From assembly GCF_041260665.1 (NCBI RefSeq), contig NZ_JBGCCT010000029.1:62001-126000 (forward strand): a stretch of DNA of 64,000 nucleotides. The letters run 5' to 3'. Positions 36,495 through 46,245 of this stretch are shown in pieces. A program made the translations under genes and the position numbers. Origin of the DNA: Catenulispora sp. GP43 (GTDB taxonomy: Bacteria; Actinomycetota; Actinomycetes; Streptomycetales; Catenulisporaceae). The number at the start of each line of letters is the position of its first letter. The first letter of the stretch is position 1. Under the pieces are notes generated by a model that was given only the letters and a program-made list of their open reading frames with translations, searched no databases and had not been told where the DNA came from.

Positions 36495-37098
36495 ACAGCG
36501 ATCGCTTTCCCTCGGCGAAGAACTCCGCGATCCCCTCGACCGTCGCGGCCAGCGGCTGCGCCGCCCCGAACGGTGCATTCCAGAACGGTCCCGTGCGCGG
36601 CTTGAACGGCCCGACGTACATGTAGGGCTCGTCGAGGAATGTGTCGCCCAGGGAGACGCCGTAGTTGACCTCGTCCATGGTGACGGCGACGTCGAAGTGC
36701 TCCGGCCACAGCACCGGCGTCTGGTCCGGCGCGAAGCGGCGCAGACCCTGATCGCCGCGGTCCAGCGCGGCGAGGAGGGTCCGGGCGGTATCCGGGTCCA
36801 CGACCGGGCGGTCCGAGGGCTGGGCGCCAGAGCCTTCGCCATAGAGGCCTTCCGGGGCGCCGGCGACCACACCCAGGCGGGAGCCGATCTCGGCATAGGT
36901 GGCGCCGCGCAGGTCCACCGCGGCGTCGTGGGTCCGCAGCTTCCGGTGGTCGAGGCGCAGGTCAGGTGCCGCGATCGTGGCGATGGCACCGGGCAGGACG
37001 CGGAGCCTGATGGTGCCGTGCTGACGGTACTGCGGCCCGGCGAGCAGCAGCTCGGCTATGCCATGCAGGGAGGCCCTGGTCGTCTGGTCGGAACCCAT
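36493..37098 (-). CDS. conserved-looking hypothetical protein
   Basis: A 201-residue soluble protein. ATG 37098 has GGGAG 6 nt upstream, so I prefer it over the 22-codon longer frame. The sequence shows a beta-rich first half (G-T-I-R-L-R-V-L-P-G-A-I-A-T-I) and a C-terminal half with E-V-N-Y-G-V-S-L-G-D-T-F-L-D-E-P-Y-M-Y-V-G-P and W-N-A-P-F-G. No membrane segment or signal. I do not recognise a domain. Divergent from hrpA with 83 bp between starts. Confidence 0.7.
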   Translation of the reverse strand: MGSDQTTRASLHGIAELLLAGPQYRQHGTIRLRVLPGAIATIAAPDLRLDHRKLRTHDAAVDLRGATYAEIGSRLGVVAGAPEGLYGEGSGAQPSDRPVVDPDTARTLLAALDRGDQGLRRFAPDQTPVLWPEHFDVAVTMDEVNYGVSLGDTFLDEPYMYVGPFKPRTGPFWNAPFGAAQPLAATVEGIAEFFAEGKRSL

Positions 37099-37181
37099 CG
37101 TGTGCTCCCATCCGCCGGCGGCGTGGCCCCGGCGATAACCAGAAGAAGTAAAGCCTGCGGCCACCCTATCCTTGAACTGCC

Positions 37182-40100
37182 ATGGACTCTCAGCTCAAGA
37201 CGGCTCCGCTCGCCGAACTCACAGCTCGCCTCGCGGAGCTGACGCCGCATGACCGGCGTCGCCTGTCGCGCCGCATCGACGGTGCCCGCCGTATCCGCAA
37301 CCCGCAGGCGCTGCAGGCCGTGGCGGCGGAGATCGAGGTCGAGATCCAGGCCGCCGCGGGCCGGGCGCAGGCCCGGCGGGCCAGCATCCCGGAGATCACC
37401 TATCCGGAGAACCTGCCGGTCAGCGCGCGCAAGGACGACATCGCCGCGGCGATCCGGGACCACCAGGTCGTGGTGATCGCCGGTGAGACCGGCTCGGGCA
37501 AGACGACCCAGATCCCGAAGATCTGCCTGGAGCTGGGCCGGGGCGTGGCCGGGCTGATCGGGCACACCCAGCCGCGCCGGCTGGCCGCCCGCACCGTGGC
37601 CGAGCGCATCGCCGAGGAGCTGGGGCAGCCGCTGGGCGAGTCCGTCGGCTACAAGGTCCGCTTCACCGACCATTCCAGCGACAACACGCTGGTCAAGCTG
37701 ATGACCGACGGCATCCTGCTGGCCGAGATCCAGCAGGACCGCACGCTCAGCCGCTACGACACGATCATCATCGACGAGGCACACGAGCGGTCGCTGAACA
37801 TCGACTTCCTGCTCGGCTATCTCAAGAACCTGCTGCCGCGCCGCCCCGACCTGAAGCTGATCATCACCTCGGCCACCATCGACCCGGAGCGGTTCGCCCG
37901 GCACTTCGCCGACCGGGACGGCCAGGACGCCCCGATCGTGGAGGTGTCCGGCCGCACCTATCCGGTCGAGGTCCGCTACAGGCCGCTGCTGCTGGATGCC
38001 CCCGACCCCGATGGCGATGCAGACGCCGCGGACCGCGACCAGATCCAGGCGATCAGCGACGCTGTGGACGAGCTCGGCCGGGAGGGCCACGGCGACATAC
38101 TCGTGTTCCTGTCCGGGGAGCGCGAGATCCGCGACACGGCGGACGCCCTTAAGAAGCGCAACCTGCGCACCACGGAGATCGTCCCTCTTTACGCACGCCT
38201 CAGTACCGCCGAGCAGCACAAGGTCTTCGAGCCCCACGCCGGCCGCCGCGTCGTCCTGGCGACCAACGTCGCCGAGACCAGTCTCACCGTCCCGGGTATC
38301 CGCTATGTGATCGACCCGGGCACCGCGCGCATCTCCCGCTACAGCAACCGCACTAAGGTGCAGCGCCTGCCGATCGAGCCGGTGTCGCAGGCCTCGGCGA
38401 ACCAGCGCAAGGGTCGCTGTGGCCGCACCAGCGACGGTATCTGCATCCGGCTGTACTCCGAGGACGACTTCCTGTCGCGTCCGGAGTTCACCGAGCCGGA
38501 GATCCTGCGCACCTCGCTGGCGTCCGTCATCCTGCAGATGAGCGCGCTGGGCCTCGGCGACGTCGCCGCGTTCCCGTTCCTGGACCCGCCGGACGCCCGC
38601 AACATCCGCGACGGCGTGAACCTGCTCCACGAGCTCGGCGCGCTCGACCCGGAGGAGCAGGACCCGCGCAAGCGCCTGACGCCGGTCGGCCGCAAGCTCG
38701 CCCAGCTCCCGGTGGACCCGAAGCTCGGCCGCATGGTCCTGGAGGCGGACCGCAACGGCGCGCTGAAGGAAATAATGATCATCGCCGCCGCGCTGTCGAT
38801 CCAGGACCCGCGCGAGCGTCCCGCGGACAAGCAGCAGGCCGCCGCCGAGAAGCACGCCCGCTTCAAGGAACAGGGTTCGGACTTCCTGGCGTGGCTGAAG
38901 CTGTGGGACTACATCAAGGAGAAGCAGAAAGAGCTCTCCTCGAACCAGTTCCGGAAGCTCTGTAAAGCGGAGTTCCTGCATTACCTGCGCATCCGCGAGT
39001 GGCAGGACGTGCACAGCCAGCTCAAGCAGATCGCCAAGCAGCTGGAGCTCACCCCGAACAGCACCGAGGCCGGTCCCGACCAGATCCATATCAGTCTGCT
39101 CAGCGGACTGCTGTCGCACATCGGCCTGAAGGACACGGAGTCCTTCGAGTACATCGGCGCACGCAATGCGAAGTTCGCCATCTCCCCCGGCTCGGTCCTC
39201 TTTAAGAAGTCGCCGCAGTGGGTCATGGCGGCCGAACTCGTGGAGACGACCCGCTTGTGGGGACGCGTGGTCGCCACCATCAAGCCGGAATGGGCTGAGC
39301 CGCTGGCGCAGCACTTGGTGAAGCGCACGTATAGCGAACCCCACTGGGAGAAGTCCGCGGGCGCCGTCATGGCGTTCGAGAAGGTGACGCTCTACGGGAT
39401 CCCGATCGTCGCCTCCCGCAAAGTGAACTACGGCCGCGTCGACCCCGAGGTGTCGCGCGAGCTGTTCATCCGCCACGCACTCGTCGAGGGCGACTGGCAG
39501 ACGCATCACAAGTTCTTCTCCGAGAACCGCAAACTGCTCGCCGAAGTCGAGGAGCTGGAGAACCGCGCACGCCGCCGCGATATCCTGGTCGACGACGAGA
39601 CGCTCTTCGTCTTCTACGACGACCGCGTACCGGCCGACGTGGTCTCCGCGCAGCACTTCGACTCCTGGTGGAAGAAGTCCAGCCGGGAGCAGCCGGACCT
39701 GCTGAGTTTCGAGAAGTCGATGCTCATCAACGACGGCGCGGGCGCCGTGGTCGAGCAGGACTACCCGGACTCCTGGCGGCAGAACCGGATGAAGTTCCGG
39801 CTGACCTACCAGTTCGAGCCGGGCACGGACGCCGACGGTGTCACCGTGCACATCCCGCTGACCGTGCTCAACCAGGTCACCGCCGACGGCTTCGACTGGC
39901 TGATCCCGGGCCTGCGCGAGGAGCTGCTCACCGCGCTGATCAAGTCGATGCCCAAGGCGCTGCGGGTGAACTTCGTGCCGGCGCCGAACTTCGCCCGGGC
40001 GCTGCGCCAGAGCCTGGTGCCCAACTCCGACCCGCTGCTGGACGCGATCGCCCGCGAGCTGCGCGCGGTCTCCGGACACCGGGTCGAGCCGGCGGACTTC

Positions 40101-41120
40101 GACGTGCAGCGCGTCCCGGACCACTTGAAGATGACCTTCCGCATCGTCGACGACAAGGGCCGCAAGCTCGCCGAGGGCAAGGACCTGGAGGCGCTGAAGC
40201 TCAAGCTCAAGGTCAAGACCCGCGACGTCATCAACGACGCGGCCGACGGCCTGGCCCGCGAAGGGCTGAAGACCTGGAGCGTCGGCACGCTGGCCCAGAC
40301 CTTCGAGCAGAAGCGGCGCGGGCTGACCATGAAGGCCTACCCCGCGCTGGCCGACGCCGGCGACAGCGTGGCGGTGCGGCTCTACGACACGGCCGAGGAC
40401 CAGCGCCGGGCCATGGCCGCCGGCACCCGCCGGATGCTGCTGCTCAACGTCAACTCGCCGATCAAATACCTCAACGGCCGGCTGAGCAATCCAGCCAAGC
40501 TGGCGCTGAGCCACAACCCCTACGGCAACGCCCTGGCGCTGCTGGAGGACTGTGTCGCGTGCGCGGCGGACCACCTGATCGCCCGGAACGGCGGTCCGGC
40601 CTGGGACGAGGCGGGCTACCAGAAGCTGTTCGACGCGGTGCGCGCCGACCTGGCCGACACCTCGATGCAGGTGGTGCAGACCGTCGAGCGGGTCTTGTCG
40701 GTCTGGCACGAGGTGGAGCGCAAGCTCAAGGCCACCACCAGCCGCTCCCTGCTCACCGCCCTGGCCGACGTCCGCGACCAGCTCAGCGGGCTGATCCACA
40801 AGGGCTTCGTGGCCGAGACCGGCTTCGACCAGCTGCCGCAGCTGGTCCGCTACCTGCGGGCCGTGGACCGGCGTCTGGACAAGCTCCCGGACAACCCGAA
40901 CCAGGACCAGCTGCTGATGTTCCAGATCCACGACGTCCGCGACGAGTACCAGCTGCTGCTGGACCGGCTGCCGGCCGGCCGGCGCGGCGACCCGGATGTG
41001 CGGCGGGTCCGCTGGATGATCGAGGAGCTGCGGGTCAGCCTGTTCGCCCAGCAGCTCGGAACCCCGGAGACGGTCTCGGCCAAGCGGATCTATCGGGCGA
41101 TCGACGCGGTCGAGGGCTGA
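37182..41120 (+). CDS. hrpA: ATP-dependent RNA helicase HrpA
   Basis: A 1312-residue DEAH-box helicase, normal length for bacterial HrpA, acting on RNA or RNA-protein complexes including stalled translation. Motif I is G-E-T-G-S-G-K-T-T-Q near residue 100, motif II D-E-A-H near 196, S-A-T-I-D follows, and motif VI Q-R-K-G-R-C-G-R is near 407. A helicase-associated and OB-fold region follows, then the long DUF3418 C-terminal domain. ATG 37182 lies after a weak ribosome-binding site. Monocistronic; the next gene begins 76 bp later. Confidence 0.96.
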   Translation: MDSQLKTAPLAELTARLAELTPHDRRRLSRRIDGARRIRNPQALQAVAAEIEVEIQAAAGRAQARRASIPEITYPENLPVSARKDDIAAAIRDHQVVVIAGETGSGKTTQIPKICLELGRGVAGLIGHTQPRRLAARTVAERIAEELGQPLGESVGYKVRFTDHSSDNTLVKLMTDGILLAEIQQDRTLSRYDTIIIDEAHERSLNIDFLLGYLKNLLPRRPDLKLIITSATIDPERFARHFADRDGQDAPIVEVSGRTYPVEVRYRPLLLDAPDPDGDADAADRDQIQAISDAVDELGREGHGDILVFLSGEREIRDTADALKKRNLRTTEIVPLYARLSTAEQHKVFEPHAGRRVVLATNVAETSLTVPGIRYVIDPGTARISRYSNRTKVQRLPIEPVSQASANQRKGRCGRTSDGICIRLYSEDDFLSRPEFTEPEILRTSLASVILQMSALGLGDVAAFPFLDPPDARNIRDGVNLLHELGALDPEEQDPRKRLTPVGRKLAQLPVDPKLGRMVLEADRNGALKEIMIIAAALSIQDPRERPADKQQAAAEKHARFKEQGSDFLAWLKLWDYIKEKQKELSSNQFRKLCKAEFLHYLRIREWQDVHSQLKQIAKQLELTPNSTEAGPDQIHISLLSGLLSHIGLKDTESFEYIGARNAKFAISPGSVLFKKSPQWVMAAELVETTRLWGRVVATIKPEWAEPLAQHLVKRTYSEPHWEKSAGAVMAFEKVTLYGIPIVASRKVNYGRVDPEVSRELFIRHALVEGDWQTHHKFFSENRKLLAEVEELENRARRRDILVDDETLFVFYDDRVPADVVSAQHFDSWWKKSSREQPDLLSFEKSMLINDGAGAVVEQDYPDSWRQNRMKFRLTYQFEPGTDADGVTVHIPLTVLNQVTADGFDWLIPGLREELLTALIKSMPKALRVNFVPAPNFARALRQSLVPNSDPLLDAIARELRAVSGHRVEPADFDVQRVPDHLKMTFRIVDDKGRKLAEGKDLEALKLKLKVKTRDVINDAADGLAREGLKTWSVGTLAQTFEQKRRGLTMKAYPALADAGDSVAVRLYDTAEDQRRAMAAGTRRMLLLNVNSPIKYLNGRLSNPAKLALSHNPYGNALALLEDCVACAADHLIARNGGPAWDEAGYQKLFDAVRADLADTSMQVVQTVERVLSVWHEVERKLKATTSRSLLTALADVRDQLSGLIHKGFVAETGFDQLPQLVRYLRAVDRRLDKLPDNPNQDQLLMFQIHDVRDEYQLLLDRLPAGRRGDPDVRRVRWMIEELRVSLFAQQLGTPETVSAKRIYRAIDAVEG

Positions 41121-41196
41121 CGAGCACCGGCAGGGCTCAACGGCATCATCCATTCGGCGTATCAGGACTCGTGCGGCGACGGTAGGATCCAGCCTC

Positions 41197-42042
41197 ATGA
41201 GCCCTGCCGCCGGGACCCCATGGTCCGACCCCGTCGCCGCCCCGTCCAGGGACGCCGGGGCCGATCCCGCAAGCCGGATAGACACCTCCAAGCCGCACAC
41301 GGCGCGGATCTACGACTACTGGATCGGCGGCAAGCAGAACTTCCCGGCCGACCGCGAGGTCGCCGAGAAGGTGGCCGAGGCGATGCCGGCGGTGCCGATG
41401 ATCGCGCGGGCGAACCGGGCGTTCCTGGGACGCGCCGTGCGGTACGCGGCGCAGCAGGGGGTGAAGCAGTTCCTGGACATCGGCGCCGGGCTGCCGGCCG
41501 CCGGGAACACCCACGAGGTGGCGCAGTCCGTGCACCCGGACGCCTCGGTGGTCTACGTCGACAACGACCCGCTGGTCACCGTGCACGGCCGGGCCCTGCT
41601 CGCCGACGAAGACCGGACCCGCGTCTTCGAAGGCGATCTGCGGGACCCGAAGGCGATCCTGACGCACCCGGACGTCACCGCGCTGATCGACTTCGACCGG
41701 CCGGTGGCCCTGCTGCTGGTCGCGGTGCTGCACTTCTTCCCGGACGCCGACGACCCGGCCGGCGTGATCGCCGCCCTGACCGAAAACCTGGCACCGGGCA
41801 GCCACCTGGTCATCTCGCACGCGGGCTCCGACCTGCTGCCGAGGGACCAGGACAAGCTGCAGATCTACCAGAAGGCCGCCGAGGGTGCGGCCCGCGACCA
41901 CGCGCGGATCACCGCCTTCTTCGAGGGCTTCGATCTGATCGACCCCGGCCTGGTACGGGTGCCGTTGTGGCACCCGACCGAGGAGCCGCCGGCGGATATC
42001 GACCAGTACTGGATGTACGGCGGTGTCGGCCGGAAGCGGTGA
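41197..42042 (+). CDS. SAM-dependent methyltransferase, DUF574 family
   Basis: A 281-residue protein of the actinomycete-specific S-adenosylmethionine methyltransferase family (DUF574, Methyltransf_19). The diagnostic opening I-D-T-S-K-P-H-T-A-R-I-Y-D-Y-W-I-G-G-K-Q-N lies near residues 28-48. The cofactor motif L-D-I-G-A-G-L-P is near 93-100, followed by V-V-Y-V-D-N-D-P-L-V. Genomes of this type carry many paralogues, often near regulators, with unknown substrates. The ATG at 41197 gives normal length. Confidence 0.92.
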   Translation: MSPAAGTPWSDPVAAPSRDAGADPASRIDTSKPHTARIYDYWIGGKQNFPADREVAEKVAEAMPAVPMIARANRAFLGRAVRYAAQQGVKQFLDIGAGLPAAGNTHEVAQSVHPDASVVYVDNDPLVTVHGRALLADEDRTRVFEGDLRDPKAILTHPDVTALIDFDRPVALLLVAVLHFFPDADDPAGVIAALTENLAPGSHLVISHAGSDLLPRDQDKLQIYQKAAEGAARDHARITAFFEGFDLIDPGLVRVPLWHPTEEPPADIDQYWMYGGVGRKR

Positions 42043-42229
42043 TAACCCCTAACAGGGTTCAGAGCTTTACGCCGCCCCGCTGTCCCGACTGTCCCGGAAC
42101 GCCCCGCCCTGAGGCCCCGGGACAAACCCGGTAGCGGCCGGAGACCTGCGACATCCCGCATGTCACAGCCCTTTCACGGTTCCGGACCCGCGTTGCAGCC
42201 CGGGGGGGCCGAGCCGAAATGATGGCTGC

Positions 42230-44914
42230 GTGTCCCAGCAACCGGAACAGGCCGCACCGCTGACTCTGCAGATCCTCCCCGACGGGAGCGAGCGGGTCTT
42301 CGACGGAACCCGCCGGGTCGTCATCGGCCGCGACCCCAACCAGGCCGACGTGATCGTCGCCGAGCCGCGGGCGTCCCGGGTCCACGCGACGTTGTACCTC
42401 CAGGGTGGCGCGTGGGTCCTGGAGGACGCCTCGAGCCAGGGCACGTTCGTGCAGAACACCCGTCTGACGGCGCCGATGGCGCTGCCGGGGCCGGTGGTGG
42501 TGCGGCTCGGCCACCCAGTGGACGGGCAGGAGGTGCGCCTGGTGCCCGGGGCGCGCCGGCCCAACCTGCCGCCGCCCGGACAGCCGGGGCAGCCCGGGCA
42601 GGCAGGACAGCAGGGCCCGCAGGCACAGCAGGCACAGCAGGCACAGCCCGGCTATCAGCAAGCCGGCCCCGCACCACAGCAGGGATTCCCGGGGCAGCCG
42701 TTCCCAGGTCCGCGGGGACAGCCGGGACCGAAGCCCTCACAGCAGGGACACCCCGGGCAGCAGGCGCCTCAGGGCCCTGGCGCCCCCATTGGCAGCGCCA
42801 CCATCATCAACCCCCAGCCGTGGGCCCAGCAGCCTGGCGCCGTCCCACAGGCCGCTCCGTACGTGCCCCAGCAGAGCCCGGGACAGCAGCCGCAGCAGCC
42901 GCGCCTCGGTGAGTACACCGGCGTCTACCAGACCTCCAACACGCTGCGAATAGGCCGCGACGCCGCCAACGACATCGTCCTGCACGACCTGCAGGCCTCG
43001 CGCTTCCACGCCGAGCTGCAGTTCCGCGGCGGCCGCTTCGAGATCGTCGACAAGGGCAGCCACAACGGCACCTACCTGAACGGCGTGCGCGTCAACCGCG
43101 CCGAGGTGCGCGAGGGCGCGATCATCGCGATAGCCCGGCACCTGCTGCGCTTCCACAACGGCATGCTCCAGGAGTTCGTCGACACCGGCGGGATCACCTT
43201 CTCCGCGGCGAACCTCGGCGTGCTGGCCGGACCGAAGGTCCTGTTGGACAACGTGAGCTTCGCTCTGGAAGGCGGCGACTTCCTCGCGGTGCTCGGTCCG
43301 ACCGGCGCCGGCAAGTCCACGCTGATGAAGGCCCTGACAGGCAACCGTCCCGCGGACCGCGGCGCGGTCTTCTATAACGGACGCGACTTGTACGCCAACT
43401 ACGCGGAACTCCGCAACCGCGTCGGCTACGTCCCGCAGGACGACATCCTGCACCCGCAGCTGAAGGTCCGCGACGCCCTGCGCTACGCCGCGCAGCTGCG
43501 CTTCCCGCCGGACGTCGCCGCCCACGAGCGCAACGCCCGCGTCGACGAGGTCATGGCCGAGCTCGGCCTGACCGAGCGCGCGGGCCTGGCCGTCGAGAAG
43601 CTCTCCGGCGGCCAGCGCAAGCGCACCTCGGTCGCCATCGAGCTCCTGACCCGGCCCAGCCTGCTGATCCTGGACGAGCCGACCTCCGGCCTGGACCCGG
43701 GGTACGAGAAGTCGGTGATGGACCTGCTGCGCAAGCTCGCCGACGGCGGCCGCACGGTCATCACCGTGACGCACAGCATCCAGAGCCTGGACCGCTGCGA
43801 CCGCATCCTGTTCCTGGCGCCCGGCGGGCAGACCGCGTTCTTCGGGCCACCGCCGGAGACGCTGCAGTTCTTCAGCAGGAGCACCTACGCGGAGGTCTTC
43901 CAGGACCTGGACCGCGCCGCGCCCGGCTTCGCGCAGCACGCCTTCGCCGGCTCCCCGGCCGACCAGCAGTACGTGCAGGGCCCGCTGGGCGCACAGCTGA
44001 ACAAGGTCAACGGCGCGGCCAACGCGCAGCAGGCCGCGACCCCGGCCGCGAACCCGCACTGGGGCCACCAGCTCGCCACCCTGTTCAAGCGGTTCAGCTC
44101 CGTGGTGTGGGCCGACAAGCGCAACACCGCGATGCTGTTCATGCAGGCACCGATCCTGGGCCTGCTGATGCTTGCGGTGCTGGGCTCCAACGATCTGTCC
44201 GCGCAGGACCCGGTCGCCGCCCACAAGGCCGGCTCGGTGCTACTGGCGCTGGTGCTGGGCGCGACGTACCTCGGCGCCTCCAACTCGATCCGCGAGATCG
44301 TGAAGGAGAGACCGATCCTCGCGCGGGAGAGAGCGATCGGGCTGTCGCCGTCGGCGTATGTGCTGTCGAAGGTGATCCTGCTGGGCATGCTGACGATCGC
44401 GCAGGCCGCGGTCCTGGTGTTCCTCGGTATCGTGCGCCAAGGCGGTCCCGGCCACGGCTCGGTGCTGTCCTCCGGCCAGTTCGAACTCTTCATCGACGTG
44501 GCGCTGGCCGGGCTGGCGGCGATGGCCCTGGGCCTGCTGATCTCCGCGTTCGTGTCGAACGGCGACAAGGCGCTGACCATCCTGCCGGTCATCCTGTTCG
44601 CCGAGTTCCTGTTCACGGGTTCGGCATTCCCGGTCAACAAGACCCCGGGCCTGGAGCAGGCCAGCTACCTGGCCTCGGCCAAGTGGGGTTACTCGGCCGC
44701 CGCCTCCACGGCGGACGCCGACGTGCTGCTCGGGACCGGCTGCAACGACACCTCGCTGCGCGGTCCGCTGCCGGGCGCCAAGTGCGACGCCACGCAGGCC
44801 CACAAGGCCGGCGCCTGGTCCGGCGACATCGCCGCGCTCGCCGCGCTCACTGTGGTGTGCGTCGCCGGCGCGTGGCTGGCGATCCGGCCGGTGGGGCAGC
44901 CGAAGCGGAAGTAA
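42230..44914 (+). CDS. FHA-FHA-ABC transporter (ABCG-type ATPase fused to permease)
   Basis: An 894-residue fusion protein. Residues about 10-105 form a first FHA phosphothreonine-binding domain (V-I-G-R-D, R-V-H-A), followed by a 110-residue Pro/Gln/Gly linker, a second FHA domain (about 230-320; I-G-R-D, R-F-H-A-E, H-N-G-T-Y-L-N-G), an ABC ATPase with G-P-T-G-A-G-K-S-T near 356, signature L-S-G-G-Q near 457 and L-D-E-P-T-S-G-L-D, then six membrane segments (about 630-890). FHA domains imply control by Ser/Thr protein kinases. The substrate is unknown. Confidence 0.92.
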   Translation: MSQQPEQAAPLTLQILPDGSERVFDGTRRVVIGRDPNQADVIVAEPRASRVHATLYLQGGAWVLEDASSQGTFVQNTRLTAPMALPGPVVVRLGHPVDGQEVRLVPGARRPNLPPPGQPGQPGQAGQQGPQAQQAQQAQPGYQQAGPAPQQGFPGQPFPGPRGQPGPKPSQQGHPGQQAPQGPGAPIGSATIINPQPWAQQPGAVPQAAPYVPQQSPGQQPQQPRLGEYTGVYQTSNTLRIGRDAANDIVLHDLQASRFHAELQFRGGRFEIVDKGSHNGTYLNGVRVNRAEVREGAIIAIARHLLRFHNGMLQEFVDTGGITFSAANLGVLAGPKVLLDNVSFALEGGDFLAVLGPTGAGKSTLMKALTGNRPADRGAVFYNGRDLYANYAELRNRVGYVPQDDILHPQLKVRDALRYAAQLRFPPDVAAHERNARVDEVMAELGLTERAGLAVEKLSGGQRKRTSVAIELLTRPSLLILDEPTSGLDPGYEKSVMDLLRKLADGGRTVITVTHSIQSLDRCDRILFLAPGGQTAFFGPPPETLQFFSRSTYAEVFQDLDRAAPGFAQHAFAGSPADQQYVQGPLGAQLNKVNGAANAQQAATPAANPHWGHQLATLFKRFSSVVWADKRNTAMLFMQAPILGLLMLAVLGSNDLSAQDPVAAHKAGSVLLALVLGATYLGASNSIREIVKERPILARERAIGLSPSAYVLSKVILLGMLTIAQAAVLVFLGIVRQGGPGHGSVLSSGQFELFIDVALAGLAAMALGLLISAFVSNGDKALTILPVILFAEFLFTGSAFPVNKTPGLEQASYLASAKWGYSAAASTADADVLLGTGCNDTSLRGPLPGAKCDATQAHKAGAWSGDIAALAALTVVCVAGAWLAIRPVGQPKRK

Positions 44915-44943
44915 CGCCGCGGTTATGTGGTGCCGACACGGCA

Positions 44944-44979
44944 ATGGTGCGCGTCCCGGGTATAGGGGATGCGCACCAT
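44944..44979 (+). terminator. terminator after the FHA-ABC gene
   Basis: ATGGTGCGC (44944-44952) pairs with GCGCACCAT (44971-44979), a perfect 9-bp stem with an 18-nt loop, followed by ACGTTTCGTT. Confidence 0.65.
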
Positions 44980-45001
44980 ACGTTTCGTTGAGCAGTGCGA
45001 C

Positions 45002-45024
45002 CTATAGAGATGCAGTCTCTGTAG
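45002..45024 (-). terminator. possible terminator of the anti-sigma-type gene
   Basis: CTATAGAGA (45002-45010) faces TCTCTGTAG (45016-45024), 8 of 9 pairs with a 5-nt loop, just beyond the 3' end of the minus-strand ATPase gene. The same TATAG word recurs four times within 90 bp. Confidence 0.45.
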
Positions 45025-45059
45025 CCGCCTATAGAGCGCGCCGTATAGCGGGGATCCGC

Positions 45060-45548
45060 TTAGGCCGCCCCGACAGCGTCCTCGAACTCCCAGTACCTGT
45101 TCGCCCGCAAAGGCAACTCCACCCGCACCGTCTTCCCGCCGCCGTCCGGATCGGCCGGCACCTCGGTGCGCCCGCCGACCTCCGCGGTCAGGTCGCGCAC
45201 CAGTTGTAGGCCCCAGCCGCCGCTGTCGTCGGGGTGCGGGCTCAACAGGGCCTTGGGCCGGTGCGGATGGCGGTCGTGGACGGCCACCGTCAGGCAGCCG
45301 TACTCCAGGGCCAGCGTCACCTCGGCCTGGCGGCACAGCAGCGCCGCGTGCTTGGCCGTGTTGGTGACCAGCTCACTGATGATCACGATCGCCGAGTCGA
45401 CCATCGTCTCGTCCAGGTCCAGGCCCCAGTCGACGAATACCTCGCGCGCCACCCGGCGCGCGGCCGCCGCGCCCTCGGATTTCGTGGGCACAGCGAAGGT
45501 GATCCGGTAGCCGCATCTCGACTCCCGCCCGACCCCGAGCACTTCCAT
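45060..45548 (-). CDS. ATP-binding protein, anti-sigma factor (RsbW/SpoIIAB) type
   Basis: A GHKL-fold ATPase of about 162 residues. The N box E-L-V-T-N-T-A-K-H-A is near 69-78, the G1-type V-H-D-R-H near 99 and G-G-W-G-L-Q-L-V near 120. Stand-alone proteins of this kind are abundant in streptomycete-like genomes and are thought to regulate sigma factors or anti-anti-sigma partners. Start is uncertain: ATG 45548 has GAGG too close, GTG 45542 is better spaced and ATG 45617 is longer; the conserved domain begins after all of them. Divergent from a SnoaL-like gene. No sigma factor is adjacent. Confidence 0.85.
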   Translation of the reverse strand: MEVLGVGRESRCGYRITFAVPTKSEGAAAARRVAREVFVDWGLDLDETMVDSAIVIISELVTNTAKHAALLCRQAEVTLALEYGCLTVAVHDRHPHRPKALLSPHPDDSGGWGLQLVRDLTAEVGGRTEVPADPDGGGKTVRVELPLRANRYWEFEDAVGAA

Positions 45549-45694
45549 CACCTCACACGTAGTGGCGCGCTGCGTTCCGTCTCGGAACGGCTCCCCCGCC
45601 GTCGGTACAGTTGCCATGCTGCCCGTGCGTTGGCAGTCATGCCCCCTGCACGGCAGATTCACTCCTGCGAATGCACGTTCATTTGGAGGCTCCG

Positions 45695-46168
45695 TTGAAC
45701 AGTGAGCACGCGATAGCCGACCGCTTCGCCCTCGACGACCTGCTCACGGCTTACGCGGTCGCGATCGACACCGACCAGGTGACGGAACTCACACGTCTGT
45801 CGACACCGGACGCGGTTTTCGACTACCAGTCCAGCGGCGGTCCGCGCGGATCCGTGGAGGACGCACAGCAGTGGCTGGAGAAGTCACTCACGCAGGTCCC
45901 GGTCCGGGCGCACCTCATCGTGAACCGGCGCTTCGAGATCCACGGGGAGACCGCCTGCGCCGAGGCGCACTTCTTCAACCCGATGTCTGTGCGCGTGCCC
46001 GGGCAGAAGAGCGACATGTGGAACCCCGGCGGGGGCTACTACTCCGTCAACTTCCGGCGGACGGAGAAGGGCTGGCGGATCTCAGAGCTCGTCATGCTCC
46101 AGACGTGGCGGGTCGCCGTCGCGGTGCACACGGCGGGAAAGGCGGGCGGGGGGCACCGCGCTTCCTGA
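45695..46168 (+). CDS. SnoaL-like / NTF2-fold protein
   Basis: A 157-residue protein with the SnoaL_4-type cone fold pattern: A-I-A-D-R-F-A-L-D-D-L-L-T-A-Y-A-V-A-I-D (about 5-24), D-A-V-F-D-Y near 38, H-L-I-V-N-R-R-F-E near 73, and G-W-R-I-S-E near 127. Members include dehydratases, isomerases and bare binding proteins; the function here is open. I chose TTG 45695 because GGAGG lies 5 nt upstream; ATG 45671 is in frame but has no site. Confidence 0.82.
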   Translation: MNSEHAIADRFALDDLLTAYAVAIDTDQVTELTRLSTPDAVFDYQSSGGPRGSVEDAQQWLEKSLTQVPVRAHLIVNRRFEIHGETACAEAHFFNPMSVRVPGQKSDMWNPGGGYYSVNFRRTEKGWRISELVMLQTWRVAVAVHTAGKAGGGHRAS

Positions 46169-46245
46169 CAGGTCCGGATCCGGGTTCGCCGCGGGCCGAT
46201 CGCCGTCCAGGACGGCCTCGGCCGGCGCACCGGGCGCCCGGTCCG

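Noticed and set aside
37056-41300. 1414-codon open frame antisense to hrpA
   Set aside because: Long shadow frame of a high-GC gene; the plus strand has all DEAH-helicase motifs and the antisense translation has none.
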